Positions 30,852-40,298 of a stretch of DNA of 64,000 nucleotides are shown here, piece after piece. Below the pieces are notes generated by a model, which worked only from the letters and a program-made list of their open reading frames with translations, was not told the origin of the DNA and did no database searches. The stretch lies in NCBI RefSeq assembly GCF_037055325.1, contig NZ_CP146373.1, forward strand, positions 992,001-1,056,000, read 5' to 3'. The stretch's first letter is position 1. Each line of letters starts with the position of its first letter. Source of the DNA: Arachnia propionica. GTDB lineage: Bacteria; Actinomycetota; Actinomycetes; Propionibacteriales; Propionibacteriaceae. The translations under genes were made by a program, and so were the position numbers.

Positions 30852-31285
30852 GGCAGCCTGCCATCATTGCCGGAGGAGTCATCGGCATCGCCTCCGGAGG
30901 GCGCACCGAATACGTCATACGAGGAAAGAGTCCGGGCGGTTTCGGGACTCTCGTCCCCCCAGGACTCGCGGACAGCCCCCCCTACCGACTTCCCCACCTC
31001 TTGCCCGGCCTGCCTGATCGTTTCCAGCACCACGCGCGACAGCTCCTGCCCCGACAGTTCCACCCCGCGATCCGAGATCTGCATATCGGTCACACGCCCT
31101 CCGTGGTCAACGGTGACCGTCACCTCTTTCCTTCGTGAACTCACTGTCGCGGTCATCGCCTGTACCCTGGCGGCCAGTTCACGATCTCGCTCGCCCCGCT
31201 CCAGCGCCTTGCGAGCCATGGCCTCGAAGCGAGCCTTCGCGGCTGCTGCGGCCTGATCGATGGCACCCTGCGTCTCATCCATCAC
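30827..31285 (-). CDS. YbaB/EbfC-like protein of a type VII secretion locus
   Basis: 152 residues. An N-terminal helix rich in Ala/Arg is followed by a YbaB/EbfC-like sheet (VTVTVDHGGRVTDMQISDRG) and a helix SGQELSRVVLETIRQAGQEV, then an acidic tail. True EbfC sits with dnaX/recR; this variant, placed before an EspC-like gene and an effector, is the form common in actinobacterial ESX effector operons. First gene of the locus; its promoter should lie in 31286-31380. Confidence 0.65.
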   Translation of the reverse strand: MMDETQGAIDQAAAAAKARFEAMARKALERGERDRELAARVQAMTATVSSRRKEVTVTVDHGGRVTDMQISDRGVELSGQELSRVVLETIRQAGQEVGKSVGGAVRESWGDESPETARTLSSYDVFGAPSGGDADDSSGNDGRLPWNVGRRS

Positions 31286-31522
31286 GATCCTCCAACACTC
31301 CCCGCTGAGGACCCAACCGCGCTGCTCCGCGGGTTACGGTTACCACGGCGAAGCGTAACACCTGTCGGATTCCGTCACCCCATGCACAACCGTTTGGATG
31401 CTCACGCCACCGGGACCCTACCCAGAGGCCCCGTAGCCCCGACGGAGGATTCCACGAAGATTTCCCAAGGGAGTCGCCGATACGCTATCGTTTGTCAGTC
31501 GCCACTGACACAGTGGCCCGTG

Positions 31523-31595
31523 GTGGGTATAGCTCAGTTGGTAGAGCACCTGGTTGTGGTCCAGGATGTCGCGGGTTCGAATCCCGTTACTCACC
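31523..31595 (+). tRNA. tRNA-His (GTG)
   Basis: Cloverleaf: acceptor GTGGGTA with TACTCAC, D arm GCTC/GAGC, anticodon loop TTGTGGT giving GTG, T arm GCGGG/CCCGT, discriminator C. A G precedes position 1, as needed for histidyl tRNA. A TATCGT -10-like box lies at 31486-31491. Confidence 0.95.
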
Positions 31596-31787
31596 CTCAT
31601 GGCGGCGGGAGCCGCTGCACTGCATGCAGCAGAGACTTCGAAATACGCCAGCAACTGCTTCACAGCGCCCCACAAAATTCACGGCATACATACCCTGTCA
31701 GCAACAACGGCCGGCGCCGTTCGATACATTACTGTATCCTTTGCGTGCAGGGTTCAATTTTATCCCTCGATCTGATCGGAGAATCGC

Positions 31788-32906
31788 ATGGTTTCCTTGA
31801 ACCGCCGCAGTTTCGGACGAGCCGCCCTCGGCTGTGCCACCCTGGCAGGCGCATCCTCACTCATCCCTGGCGTTGCTCCGGAAACATCGGCCTCAGCATT
31901 GGCCATTCACAGGAAACGCCTGACCGGCGCTGACATGTACACCTCGACCAACTGGCGGGTCGCGGGAACAGACCTCGGCATCCCCTACGTTCTCGAGAAT
32001 GGTTCAATCGGCTACCTGCTGGGCGACACGTTCGGTGGACCATGGCCGGAAGGCAGAGACGACCACCGGTCCCCGGTGATGCTCCGATCGGCCTCCGACC
32101 CCGGTTCCCCTGAGGGAATCGTCTTTGACAGCGCCGCCAAGGTGGCGGGAAACGGTCGCGCGCCGGAACTGATGTACAACGCCCACGGAGGAATGGTCGG
32201 AGGGACCCAGGAACTCACCGTCATCCCCAACGATGGGATCTCCTTCCCAGAGACCGGTCGACAACTGGTGTCGTTCATGAGCATGGAGAGCTGGTATGAC
32301 AGGGGCGCCGACGGCATTTTCACATCCGGTTTCGCAGGCCTGGCCTACTCCGACAATGGCAATGATTTCCATCGCACCAATCTGCGGTGGAACAACTCTG
32401 CCGACAACAAGGACCCTTTCCAGATGTGGACGATGCAGCGTGACGGTGAGTATGTCTACATCTTCTCGGTGCGCGCAGGGCGGCAGCACGGTCCCATGAT
32501 GCTGCGACGCGTGAAATGGGAACGCATGTTCTGGCCAAACGAATACGAGGGTTGGGGTTGGAATGGCACGGACTGGGGCTGGGGTCGCCCGTGCACACCA
32601 ATCCTCGAGGAGCAGTTCGGGGAGCCATCGGTCCGGAAACTCCGCGACGGAACCTGGGTGATGGCGTACATGGATTACGCCCGCAACCAGCTCGTCACAC
32701 GCACCGCGGATCGCCCTGACGGCGTGTGGAGCAACCCGAAGGTTCAGATTTACGGTGTGACTAACTGGAATCTCTACGGTGGTTTCATCCATCCATGGTC
32801 CACTCGCGGGTTTGGGAAACTACATCTCATTGTGTCGCGTTGGTCAAAAACCCCTGCCGGCGTGTCCACGACGTATCACATCGAGCAGTACCAAGGAACA
32901 CTCTGA
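31788..32906 (+). CDS. Tat-exported DUF4185 domain protein
   Basis: 372 residues with a twin-arginine signal peptide (NRRSFGRAALGCATLAG, cleavage after about residue 37) and a beta-propeller-like DUF4185 domain. Visible blocks are PYVLENGSIGYLLGDTFGG, RSPVMLRSASDP and GRPCTPILEEQFGEPSVRKL. DUF4185 members from mycobacteria have been linked to D-arabinan hydrolysis (GH183); whether this one acts on cell-wall arabinan is inference. It is monocistronic, downstream of tRNA-His. 31596-31787 shows no gene. Confidence 0.8.
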   Translation: MVSLNRRSFGRAALGCATLAGASSLIPGVAPETSASALAIHRKRLTGADMYTSTNWRVAGTDLGIPYVLENGSIGYLLGDTFGGPWPEGRDDHRSPVMLRSASDPGSPEGIVFDSAAKVAGNGRAPELMYNAHGGMVGGTQELTVIPNDGISFPETGRQLVSFMSMESWYDRGADGIFTSGFAGLAYSDNGNDFHRTNLRWNNSADNKDPFQMWTMQRDGEYVYIFSVRAGRQHGPMMLRRVKWERMFWPNEYEGWGWNGTDWGWGRPCTPILEEQFGEPSVRKLRDGTWVMAYMDYARNQLVTRTADRPDGVWSNPKVQIYGVTNWNLYGGFIHPWSTRGFGKLHLIVSRWSKTPAGVSTTYHIEQYQGTL

Positions 32907-33091
32907 CGGTGTGAGGTTCCCGGTACCCTCTTCGGCACGTCTCTCCTGCCCGGCTTTGCCCCTGAGCCACAAGGTGGACGGGCCGGCAGGATATGTCCTG
33001 ATTTTGAGAATATGGCAGGACCCCGGACATGTAGGCATCCGCGTGCATGTGCCCCCGGGACAGTGGGGACACCCCGTGAGGAACAGGAGAC

Positions 33092-33976
33092 ATGGAGCGA
33101 CTTGCAAGGGTCGGACGCTGGATCACCGCTGCTTTTGGTCTGAGCGCGGGGGCCGTCGTCGGGTACACAACCTGGGCGCTGAACGCCCCGAGACGCCCTT
33201 GGCCACCGTACACATTCACCCCCTTTGAGGTGGGGGTACCGGCTGAGGAGGTCTCTTTCAGCACATCCGATGGAGTGTCGTTGGCGGGTTGGTGGTTGGA
33301 CAATCCTGATTCCCGGAGCGTGGTGATCTGCTGCCACGGTCACCGGGGCAACAAGGCCGACATGTTGGGGATCGGCCCCGGTCTGTGGCGCGAGGGCCAC
33401 AACGTCCTGCTCTTCGACTTCCGGGGCAGCGGTGATTCCGGAGACGGCAAGCAGTCCCTGGCCTACTACGAACAGGCCGACCTGACCGCAGCACTGGACT
33501 GGGCGGCCCGATCCCGCCCCGGGGCACGGATCACGGTGATGGCTTTCTCCATGGGCGCGTCAACCGCCATCCTCACGGCCGCCCAAGACCCGCGCATCGA
33601 AACTTTGGTGCTCGATTCCCCTTTCGCAACCATGTCAGGGGTGATCGCGGCGAATTACAGGCGTTACCGGCTTCCCGAGCGCCTTCTGCTGCCGGTGGCC
33701 GACCTGGTGAACCAGATCTTCTGCGGTTACGCGTTCGAGCAGGTACGTCCCATCGACGCCATGAGGTCGCTGTCCCCTCGACCGGTTCTGCTGCTGCACG
33801 GCACGGAAGACCGGATCATCCCCTACGAACACGCCCAGCAGCTGGCAGATGCGGCCGGCCCGGGAGAGGTCGAGCTCATCACCTTCGAGGGTGCCGATCA
33901 CTGTGGCGGCTATTTCGTCGACCGCCCCGGATATATCACCAGGGTGGCCAGATTCCTGGAAACGGCTCTGGAGTAA
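33092..33976 (+). CDS. alpha/beta hydrolase
   Basis: 294 residues. An N-terminal signal-anchor-like helix (about 8-30) is followed by an alpha/beta hydrolase fold: oxyanion region ICCHGHRGNK near residue 80, nucleophile Ser in MAFSMGAST near residue 153, Asp in LLHGTEDRIIP near residue 230, and His in GADHCGGYF near the end. It belongs to the YqkD/BEM46-like serine hydrolases; substrate unknown. It stands alone, with AGGAGAC before the ATG. Confidence 0.85.
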   Translation: MERLARVGRWITAAFGLSAGAVVGYTTWALNAPRRPWPPYTFTPFEVGVPAEEVSFSTSDGVSLAGWWLDNPDSRSVVICCHGHRGNKADMLGIGPGLWREGHNVLLFDFRGSGDSGDGKQSLAYYEQADLTAALDWAARSRPGARITVMAFSMGASTAILTAAQDPRIETLVLDSPFATMSGVIAANYRRYRLPERLLLPVADLVNQIFCGYAFEQVRPIDAMRSLSPRPVLLLHGTEDRIIPYEHAQQLADAAGPGEVELITFEGADHCGGYFVDRPGYITRVARFLETALE

Positions 33977-34060
33977 GGCCGGGCTTCACTTCCAAACAGA
34001 TCACGCATGGGGAAGAAAATCCTGACGACTGTGCCCCTGCCATGTTGACCTTTCATAACA

Positions 34061-34088
34061 TTTCCTACCCCAGGGATATAGTAGGAAA
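34061..34088. promoter_or_regulatory. inverted repeat in the alcohol dehydrogenase promoter
   Basis: Arms TTTCCTAC and GTAGGAAA separated by 12 bases, 39 bases before the dehydrogenase ATG. A TTGACC lies at 34045-34050 and TATAGT at 34077-34082. Probably an operator for an unlinked regulator. Confidence 0.5.
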
Positions 34089-34126
34089 CACGTACATCCT
34101 GTGCAGTTTGCCACCGAGGAGGCATC

Positions 34127-35146
34127 ATGCGAGCAACCATCATGCGAGCACCTGGCAATGTGGTCGTCACCGAGGTGGACCGTCCCAAGATCATCGACCC
34201 CACCGACGCGATAATCGAACTTGCCGCCGCATGCATCTGCGGCTCAGACCTGTGGCCCTACCGGGGGTACGACAAGGCTGAGAACCGCGCCATGGGACAC
34301 GAGTACGTCGGCACCGTGATGGAGGTCGGTTCGGACGTGACCGAGGTGAAACCAGGTGATTTCGTGGTCGGCTCCTTCTGCACCTCGGACAACACCTGCG
34401 AGATCTGCAATGCCGGTTACCAGTCCCGTTGTGTCAATGGCGAATTCGTCAGCGGCACCCAGGCGGAGTTCGTCCGCATCCCGCAGGCCGATGGCACCCT
34501 CGTCGTCGTGCCGGGCGGGCGTCCCACGGACCCCGACGTGCTGGCCTCACTGCTGGCCACCTCCGACGTGCTCGGCACGGGCTGGTTCGGGGCCGTCGCC
34601 GCAGAGGTGGCTCCGGACAAGACCGTCGCGGTGGTGGGTGATGGTGCAGTTGGCCTCCTTGCCATCCTGGCAGCCAGAGAGCTGGGCGCCGAACGGATCA
34701 TCGCGATGTCCCGCAACCCACAACGCCAAGCAGTCGCCACGGAGTTCGGGGCCACTGACATCGTCGAGGAACGCGGTGAAGAGGGTGCCTCCCGCGTGAA
34801 GGCCCTCACCAAAGGGCTGGGAGCGCACAGCGTCATCGAGGCGGTCGGCACCCAGCAATCCATGACACAGGCCATCGGAGCCTGCCGCCCGGGTGGGCAC
34901 GTCGGTTTCGTTGGGGTCTCCCACGATGTAAACCTGTCAGGTGATCTACTGGGCGGCACCGAGGTACACCTGCATGGCGGGCCCGCTCCCGTGCGCCGTT
35001 TCCTGCCGACCCTGATCGAGCGCGTCCTGGCCGAGACGATCAACCCTGGAAGGGTTTTCGACCAGCGGATTCCGCTCGACGAGGAGCCCGCAGGTTACAA
35101 GGCCATGGACGAACGCCGCGCCATCAAGGTGCTGCTCGAACCGTGA
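34127..35146 (+). CDS. zinc-dependent alcohol dehydrogenase (MDR family)
   Basis: 339 residues. Catalytic zinc ligand region CICGSDLWPYRG and GHEYVGTVMEVG; structural zinc cysteines in CTSDNTCEICNAGYQSRC. Rossmann motif VAVVGDGAVGLLAILAAREL near residue 170. It oxidises or reduces an alcohol/aldehyde with NAD(P); the substrate cannot be told from sequence. Monocistronic and convergent with the ATP-grasp operon, and preceded by an inverted repeat. Confidence 0.92.
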   Translation: MRATIMRAPGNVVVTEVDRPKIIDPTDAIIELAAACICGSDLWPYRGYDKAENRAMGHEYVGTVMEVGSDVTEVKPGDFVVGSFCTSDNTCEICNAGYQSRCVNGEFVSGTQAEFVRIPQADGTLVVVPGGRPTDPDVLASLLATSDVLGTGWFGAVAAEVAPDKTVAVVGDGAVGLLAILAARELGAERIIAMSRNPQRQAVATEFGATDIVEERGEEGASRVKALTKGLGAHSVIEAVGTQQSMTQAIGACRPGGHVGFVGVSHDVNLSGDLLGGTEVHLHGGPAPVRRFLPTLIERVLAETINPGRVFDQRIPLDEEPAGYKAMDERRAIKVLLEP

Positions 35147-35206
35147 CCGCTGGACAGCCGCCCCACGGAAAATCAATCGGAGCGGCCATCCCTCATTTTT
35201 CGACCG

Positions 35207-36052
35207 TCAAGGAACGGCACAGAGCGCTTCGTTGCCCGAGACCAGCTCCTGTGAGGCGGCGCTATGCCGAGTCTCTGCGGCAACACGAAGAACAACCCTG
35301 GCGATTCGGGCGCCAGCGTCCGGAACACCTTTGAATCCGGGGAAACTGGACAGGTCCACGATCCACGGCCTGCCCTCGTGTTCGATCACGTCCACACCGT
35401 AAACCTCGGTGCCCAGCAGCCGTCCACATTCCATCGCGAGTTCTCTGGTGGCGGCGTCCAGCTCGATCAGCCGACCTTGTTTCTCCTCTGGGGTGACCGG
35501 AGGCCACACTCGCTCAACACAGAAAACGTCGTTTCCAATCCGATAAATCTTGCGGTCCAGGGTCTCGGGTTCGTAATAGCGTTGCGCGAACATCTCCTCC
35601 GTTCCCCACGATGCGGGGACATCCGTGGAATCACGAATGATCCGGATTCCCCGCCCCTGGGAACCACGACGTGGTTTGAGGATCACAGAGCCGTCCACAA
35701 GCATCGATATCAAGTCCTCAGGCCCGGTCACCAAACGGCATTCGGGAACAGGTAGACCGGCTTGCGCCAGCACCTGATTGGTTCTCAATTTATCCCTACA
35801 CAAAGAAGTGACCGGATAGGGAGTCACCGTGGGAATCCCCGCCTCGTGCAGTCGCCTCCCCCATTCCAGGCCAGCCGGTGTCTTGTCCTTGAGAACTGCC
35901 ACATCAGCTCGAGGAAGTGGAGCGGTTGATTCCATTTCCGCGGGAAACAAGGAGATGGTAGTGGCCTTGGCCAGACGCAGCTCCGCTTCAAGCGCATCCA
36001 GCAGTGGGGCGGACTTTCCAGACGACCCGGACCATAGAAGAACGACTCTCAT
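35207..36052 (-). CDS. ATP-grasp protein (RimK/ITPK-like), last gene of operon
   Basis: 281 residues from ATG 36052. ATP-grasp fold: N-domain, then the ATP-binding Lys in VILKPRRGSQGRGIRI near residue 135, hinge FAQRYYEP, and GTEVYGVDVIEHEGRPWIVD near residue 230. The final metal motif, D/E-x-N in active enzymes, reads VDLSSFPGFKG, so the usual Asn is Ser. The FPGxKGVPDA tail resembles the DINYFPGY motif of inositol polyphosphate kinases of the ITPK group. It lies ten bases after the MFS gene. Catalytic competence is uncertain. Confidence 0.75.
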   Translation of the reverse strand: MRVVLLWSGSSGKSAPLLDALEAELRLAKATTISLFPAEMESTAPLPRADVAVLKDKTPAGLEWGRRLHEAGIPTVTPYPVTSLCRDKLRTNQVLAQAGLPVPECRLVTGPEDLISMLVDGSVILKPRRGSQGRGIRIIRDSTDVPASWGTEEMFAQRYYEPETLDRKIYRIGNDVFCVERVWPPVTPEEKQGRLIELDAATRELAMECGRLLGTEVYGVDVIEHEGRPWIVDLSSFPGFKGVPDAGARIARVVLRVAAETRHSAASQELVSGNEALCAVP

Positions 36053-36062
36053 GCCGCGGATT

Positions 36063-37556
36063 TTACGCCGATCTACGGGGCTGTATAGGGGCTTCCGTGT
36101 CAGACTCTTGGCCGGAACGATCATCGTCGATTTTCATGTGACTGGCCAACCACCAAGAGTAGATTTCGGTCGCCGTCCCGGCACACAATCTGACCACCAG
36201 TACTGCCGGCAACCCAAATGTCGTCCAGATGAACCCGGCCAGAATGGGCGCCCCGAATTCCCCGGCGTCCTCCGCGGTGCTCATGATCGCCAGTGTCCGA
36301 GTACGCCGCACCGGATCGAGAGCAGCCACCTTGGCCATGACCGCACCCCATGCCGGCCGGAAAGCGGCCTTGCCTGCATCATCTGCCACCTTCCCGACGA
36401 CAAGGCCCGCATAACTTGGGAAGAGCAACCAGACCAAGGAGGAGAACACATTACCGATGGCCCTGACCCCCAACACCAGCTTCAAGCTCACCCTGTCCGC
36501 CAGCCATCCCCACAGCGGCCCGCTGAAGGACATCATGGTGGAGAAGACATACAGCGACGACGCGGCTGCTTCTGACAACCCCATGTACGACACGGAGAGC
36601 AGAGGAAGCAGATTCGCCATGAGATAGGCCGTACCGTTCATGGCCGCTCCCAGAAGCGCGTAGGGACGGATGAGCCGACGCAGTTCCACAGGAACCGGCG
36701 TTTCTTTCTCCGGTTTACAAGTCAGGCCAGCAACCTGGGGACCTCGAAGCCCGAAGAGCACCAGCAACATGGGAAGCCCGGACAGGATGGCCGAGACAGC
36801 AAAAACGAAAGCGTGATCCCCTGCAAGAGCGGTCAGCAGGATCCCGGCGGAGAACCCTCCAGCGGACCCGGCCACTGTCTTGACGGTCTGATACCAGGAG
36901 AAACGCTGAGCCACCGCTTTCTTGCCTCCCAGGGCCGCCAGGATCGTTGAGGAGGATGGATCACGAAGGGAGATCGCCACCCCGTGAAGTCCGCGGACGA
37001 GAAACAGGTGGAGGGGAGTCTGGGCGAACACCAGGGACAGCACCACCACGGTCCGCAATCCCACCGCCACGATGTAAGAGGTTCGCACCCCGATGCGGTC
37101 GATGACGGTACCCATCAAGGGTTTCAAAAGAATGGCGACGGCAGTGTTCGTCGCCAGCAGAACCCCTATGTTCTCGATGGACATGCCGAGTCGATGTGCA
37201 TACAGCGGCAATGAGAAGCTGATCATTCCGAAAGCCAGGCGTGACAGGAAGCCTTCCGCCACCACCACTCCCAGGGGACCTCCACCATCATCCTGGCTCC
37301 GGATCGCACGCCTGGGCGCCCGGACGTACCGACGGGTGGCCCAGATCGTCAGGGCCGTGGTCATTCCGACGATCAGAAAACCTCCCAGAACCAACCACAA
37401 CCTGTTCTCAGGGCTCGCCCACTCCCAGTTTCCATCCATCAGGACCGCAGCTACCGACGTTGCCGCGGTGACGACGACCACCACCGCCCAAGCAACCCAG
37501 CACGCTCGGCGGCGCCGCCGTCGAAGCTCGGGGGGTAGGGTTGATCGACGGGTCAT
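36063..37556 (-). CDS. MFS transporter of the ATP-grasp operon
   Basis: 497 residues from ATG 37556, overlapping the upstream ATP-grasp stop by four bases. A basic N-terminus (ELRRRRRRAC) precedes about 12 transmembrane helices and a charged tail. The direction and substrate of transport are unknown. Position inside the operon suggests export of the pathway product or import of its substrate. Confidence 0.85.
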   Translation of the reverse strand: MTRRSTLPPELRRRRRRACWVAWAVVVVVTAATSVAAVLMDGNWEWASPENRLWLVLGGFLIVGMTTALTIWATRRYVRAPRRAIRSQDDGGGPLGVVVAEGFLSRLAFGMISFSLPLYAHRLGMSIENIGVLLATNTAVAILLKPLMGTVIDRIGVRTSYIVAVGLRTVVVLSLVFAQTPLHLFLVRGLHGVAISLRDPSSSTILAALGGKKAVAQRFSWYQTVKTVAGSAGGFSAGILLTALAGDHAFVFAVSAILSGLPMLLVLFGLRGPQVAGLTCKPEKETPVPVELRRLIRPYALLGAAMNGTAYLMANLLPLLSVSYMGLSEAAASSLYVFSTMMSFSGPLWGWLADRVSLKLVLGVRAIGNVFSSLVWLLFPSYAGLVVGKVADDAGKAAFRPAWGAVMAKVAALDPVRRTRTLAIMSTAEDAGEFGAPILAGFIWTTFGLPAVLVVRLCAGTATEIYSWWLASHMKIDDDRSGQESDTEAPIQPRRSA

Positions 37557-38347
37557 GAGCCGCGGGCGACATGATCGATGGTGGCTGCGATCCCAGGAGC
37601 CGGATCGGGGCATCCTTTGTATCCGGGAAAGTAGTTGACGTCCACCACCCTGGGACCGTCCGGGGACTCAATCACGTCGCATCCGAACAGTTCCAGACCG
37701 AATCCAGAACGGATTCGTGTGGCGATGTTCCTGATCTCTTCATCGACGGGAACGGGCTGACCGAATCGGGTGAACGACTGTGGGTCGAAGGGCTTACGAA
37801 CCGCCCAGACATTCTCCCCGGCAACGTACACCTTGAGGTCCTCGCCGGGTCCCGGAACATAGCGTTGGGCAATCAACGGCCCGGATGACTTCTGCATAGA
37901 GGTCAACTGCGCAGCTTCCTCGACCAGATGAACCCCCGCCCCACGGTGTCCTCTGTGGGGTTTGATGATGAGAGCCCCTTCCGCCAACAGTTCAGTCGCC
38001 TGCTGAGGGCTGTCGATGAGCCACGTATCAGGGGTGGGGACGCTCAGCTCACGCATGAGTCTTCCCGCAGTCACTTTGTCCTGGGCGGTCAGGCAAGCGC
38101 TGTATTCATTACATACCGCGACCCCCTGCCCATGAAGTGCGCCAGCGTAGCTGAGTGCCAACTCAGTATGGCTCTTGAGCACGTAGAGATCAGCCTCCGG
38201 CCTCAGGATATCCGTACGCAACAGGCGATCCTCAGGGATCCAGCCAGTCACTTCATGCCCCATCCGTTCCAGGAGCCGTTGAACCTCCAGCACGATGGGG
38301 CTGGGAACATCAGGAACTCGGCGGGTCAGCAGGAAACAGATTCTCAT
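37553..38347 (-). CDS. ATP-grasp protein (RimK/ITPK-like), intact motifs
   Basis: 264 residues. ATP-binding Lys in IIKPHRGHRGAGVHL near residue 132, hinge AQRYVPGPGEDLKVYV, then GLELFGCDVIESPDGPRVVD and the complete metal motif VDVNYFPGYKGCPDP. Of the four ATP-grasp proteins in the operon this is closest to a fully active enzyme. VDVNYFPGYKG closely matches the ITPK signature, whereas RimK glutamate ligases carry EVNSSPG. Overlaps both neighbours by four bases. Confidence 0.8.
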   Translation of the reverse strand: MRICFLLTRRVPDVPSPIVLEVQRLLERMGHEVTGWIPEDRLLRTDILRPEADLYVLKSHTELALSYAGALHGQGVAVCNEYSACLTAQDKVTAGRLMRELSVPTPDTWLIDSPQQATELLAEGALIIKPHRGHRGAGVHLVEEAAQLTSMQKSSGPLIAQRYVPGPGEDLKVYVAGENVWAVRKPFDPQSFTRFGQPVPVDEEIRNIATRIRSGFGLELFGCDVIESPDGPRVVDVNYFPGYKGCPDPAPGIAATIDHVARGS

Positions 38348-39492
38348 ATCGAAAGGCTCATTTCTGGAAGTTGGAGGAATGGTGCGCCGGTCGACTCTTC
38401 CTGGGCGAACTCACCCCAGGCGCGAGCCACCATCTGGGTGACGACATGACGACGCCCTACGCCCGTCACCCGGGACACCTGGGCGCTCATCCGTTCTCGG
38501 GAAACGAGAAGGTTCGACTCACTGACGAAAGCCGCAGCAGCCGCCCTCGTCAGATGGATCGGCAATACTTGCCCTTTGACGGCCAGCCGAGCGGCCCCAA
38601 CCAGGCGTTCCCCTCGGCCGAGCTTGCGAAGAGCGTCCCGCCCCACCCGGTCGACCGTGTCACCCAGGACCGCATTGCGGAACCGGCACAGAATGGCTTC
38701 CAGGTCTTCACTGGTGCCGGAGACCTCTTTCCCATAGCGCGCCGCAAGCCCCTGCCTGCCCTCCTCCATCGCCCCCAGGACGGCCTCGGCTATCTCCGGA
38801 TCCATGGCCGCGGCGTGCAAATATCGATATCCCTTGAGTTTGCCCAGGTAGGCCGTCGTGGCGTGCCCAGCCGAGAACCGATAGAGCTTGCGGCGATAGT
38901 AGGCTCGGAAATCATCGACCGGGGTGAAATCTTGGACCAGTGGGACGGGGTCCACCAGCGCTGGACCATCAATCACGACCTCGCTCGGCAGGTCTCCCAC
39001 GACCCGGACATGACCGTCCTCGGTGAACACACGATGAGCCACGGCTCGGGCGATAACGGCTCCGGTGAACCCGTGCCGGTCCACACCCGGCCCCAACCGC
39101 ATTCTCAGACCTTTCCGGATGATCCGGGCAGCGTTCTCGTGGTTCTCGAAGGCGATCACGTTCACGGGAAGAGCCGCACGTTTCAACCCCTCGGCAAGGA
39201 GGTCCAGTACCGCAGGCAACATCCGTGCCCCTACCGCGGTACCCACCACATCGGCGCTGGCGATGGCTTTCACAGCCGTAATGCGGTCAGCCAGGTCGAC
39301 GGTTCGCACTGGCACCAGAAAACGTTCCGTCTCCCATCCATCGGTCAGTTCGACCTCCACAGCCCGACAAAGGCGTAGAGCCGCGGACACAGAACCACGA
39401 CCCAACACCGTCACCTCGTAGCCCGACCGGTGAAACCGTTCAGCGGCAAGCCCCAAGGCGATACGCCCTGCACCGATGATGGTGGCTCTCAC
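38344..39492 (-). CDS. mannitol-1-phosphate 5-dehydrogenase-like enzyme
   Basis: 382 residues, normal for MtlD. The Rossmann motif is IIGAGRIALGLAAERF at the N-terminus. The family active-site block appears as KLYRFSAGHATTAYLGKLKG near residue 210, with the catalytic Lys and His region. MtlD interconverts mannitol 1-phosphate and fructose 6-phosphate; no mannitol PTS is nearby, so the polyol phosphate acted on may differ. It is embedded between ATP-grasp genes with four-base overlaps on both sides. Confidence 0.8.
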   Translation of the reverse strand: MRATIIGAGRIALGLAAERFHRSGYEVTVLGRGSVSAALRLCRAVEVELTDGWETERFLVPVRTVDLADRITAVKAIASADVVGTAVGARMLPAVLDLLAEGLKRAALPVNVIAFENHENAARIIRKGLRMRLGPGVDRHGFTGAVIARAVAHRVFTEDGHVRVVGDLPSEVVIDGPALVDPVPLVQDFTPVDDFRAYYRRKLYRFSAGHATTAYLGKLKGYRYLHAAAMDPEIAEAVLGAMEEGRQGLAARYGKEVSGTSEDLEAILCRFRNAVLGDTVDRVGRDALRKLGRGERLVGAARLAVKGQVLPIHLTRAAAAAFVSESNLLVSRERMSAQVSRVTGVGRRHVVTQMVARAWGEFAQEESTGAPFLQLPEMSLSI

Positions 39493-40298
39493 CGGCGGAC
39501 TTCCTCAGCGGTTTCCATTCCGCGGGCGTAGATGTAGTCGGCCAATCTCAGTGCCGCATCCGGGACTCCGCTGAGTCGAGGAAAGGGAAACACTTCCACC
39601 ACATGGAGACGCCCCTCGACGCTAACCAGTTCCAGGCCGAAGAGCTCGCTTTTGAAAACGTCCGCCACCCGATCCGCGACGTCACACATCTCCTCGGTCA
39701 CCAACACGGGCTCTTCCCGCGTCTCGCGCGGGAAAACCATCCAGAAGGGCCGCTTCACCGCGAAGGTCTGGCTCCCAATCCGATACACCCGATAGGCGTA
39801 CTGATCGTTGGGATGGATTTCCTGAGCAATTGCTTCCCCGTCAAGAAGAGGTAGATCGATCACCTCGTCGACGTTCCAGAGAACCTTCGTCCCCGCGGAG
39901 CGGCTCACATCCGCCGATCTGAGGACGACAGGGCCGCCGCGGAGAGGTTCAATCAGATCCGCAGCGCTTCCAACCACCCAGGTTCTGGGGATGGGCACTT
40001 TCGCGGAGGACAGCAGCTTCACGGTCCGAACCCGGTCCCGGCAGATCCTCAGCATCTCAGGGAGGTTCAGGCATCGAGCCCCTAAGCCCACCAGATCTGA
40101 AGCCAAGGAAACGACCGCTGGGGATGGGGACACGAGAAGATAGAGATCATGCTCCACTGCCACTTCCCCTAACTCGGTGTTTCCAATGGCATGTCGAGCA
40201 TCGACATGCACTCCCCAGCTCACCAGCAGATCCAAGCATTTCCGGGTGATGGAGTCCTGCTCGGGCACACACTGGGATGTCAGCAGGGCGATCCTCAC
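39489..40298 (-). CDS. degenerate ATP-grasp-like protein
   Basis: 269 residues with the same architecture as its three neighbours but key residues changed. The ATP-binding Lys position reads VVLRSADVS (Arg), the glycine-rich loop is missing, and the metal motif reads VEVFPFPRLSGVPDA (Asn replaced by Phe). The frame is intact and four-base overlapped, so it is maintained, possibly as a non-catalytic partner of another ATP-grasp protein of the operon. Confidence 0.7.
   Translation of the reverse strand: MRIALLTSQCVPEQDSITRKCLDLLVSWGVHVDARHAIGNTELGEVAVEHDLYLLVSPSPAVVSLASDLVGLGARCLNLPEMLRICRDRVRTVKLLSSAKVPIPRTWVVGSAADLIEPLRGGPVVLRSADVSRSAGTKVLWNVDEVIDLPLLDGEAIAQEIHPNDQYAYRVYRIGSQTFAVKRPFWMVFPRETREEPVLVTEEMCDVADRVADVFKSELFGLELVSVEGRLHVVEVFPFPRLSGVPDAALRLADYIYARGMETAEEVRR

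Noticed and set aside
31523-31595. tRNA-His as an attachment site for the T7SS locus
   Set aside because: No integrase is nearby and I found no second copy of the tRNA 3' end.
39489-40298. Calling the degenerate ATP-grasp gene a pseudogene
   Set aside because: The frame is intact and keeps four-base overlaps with both neighbours; only catalytic residues differ.
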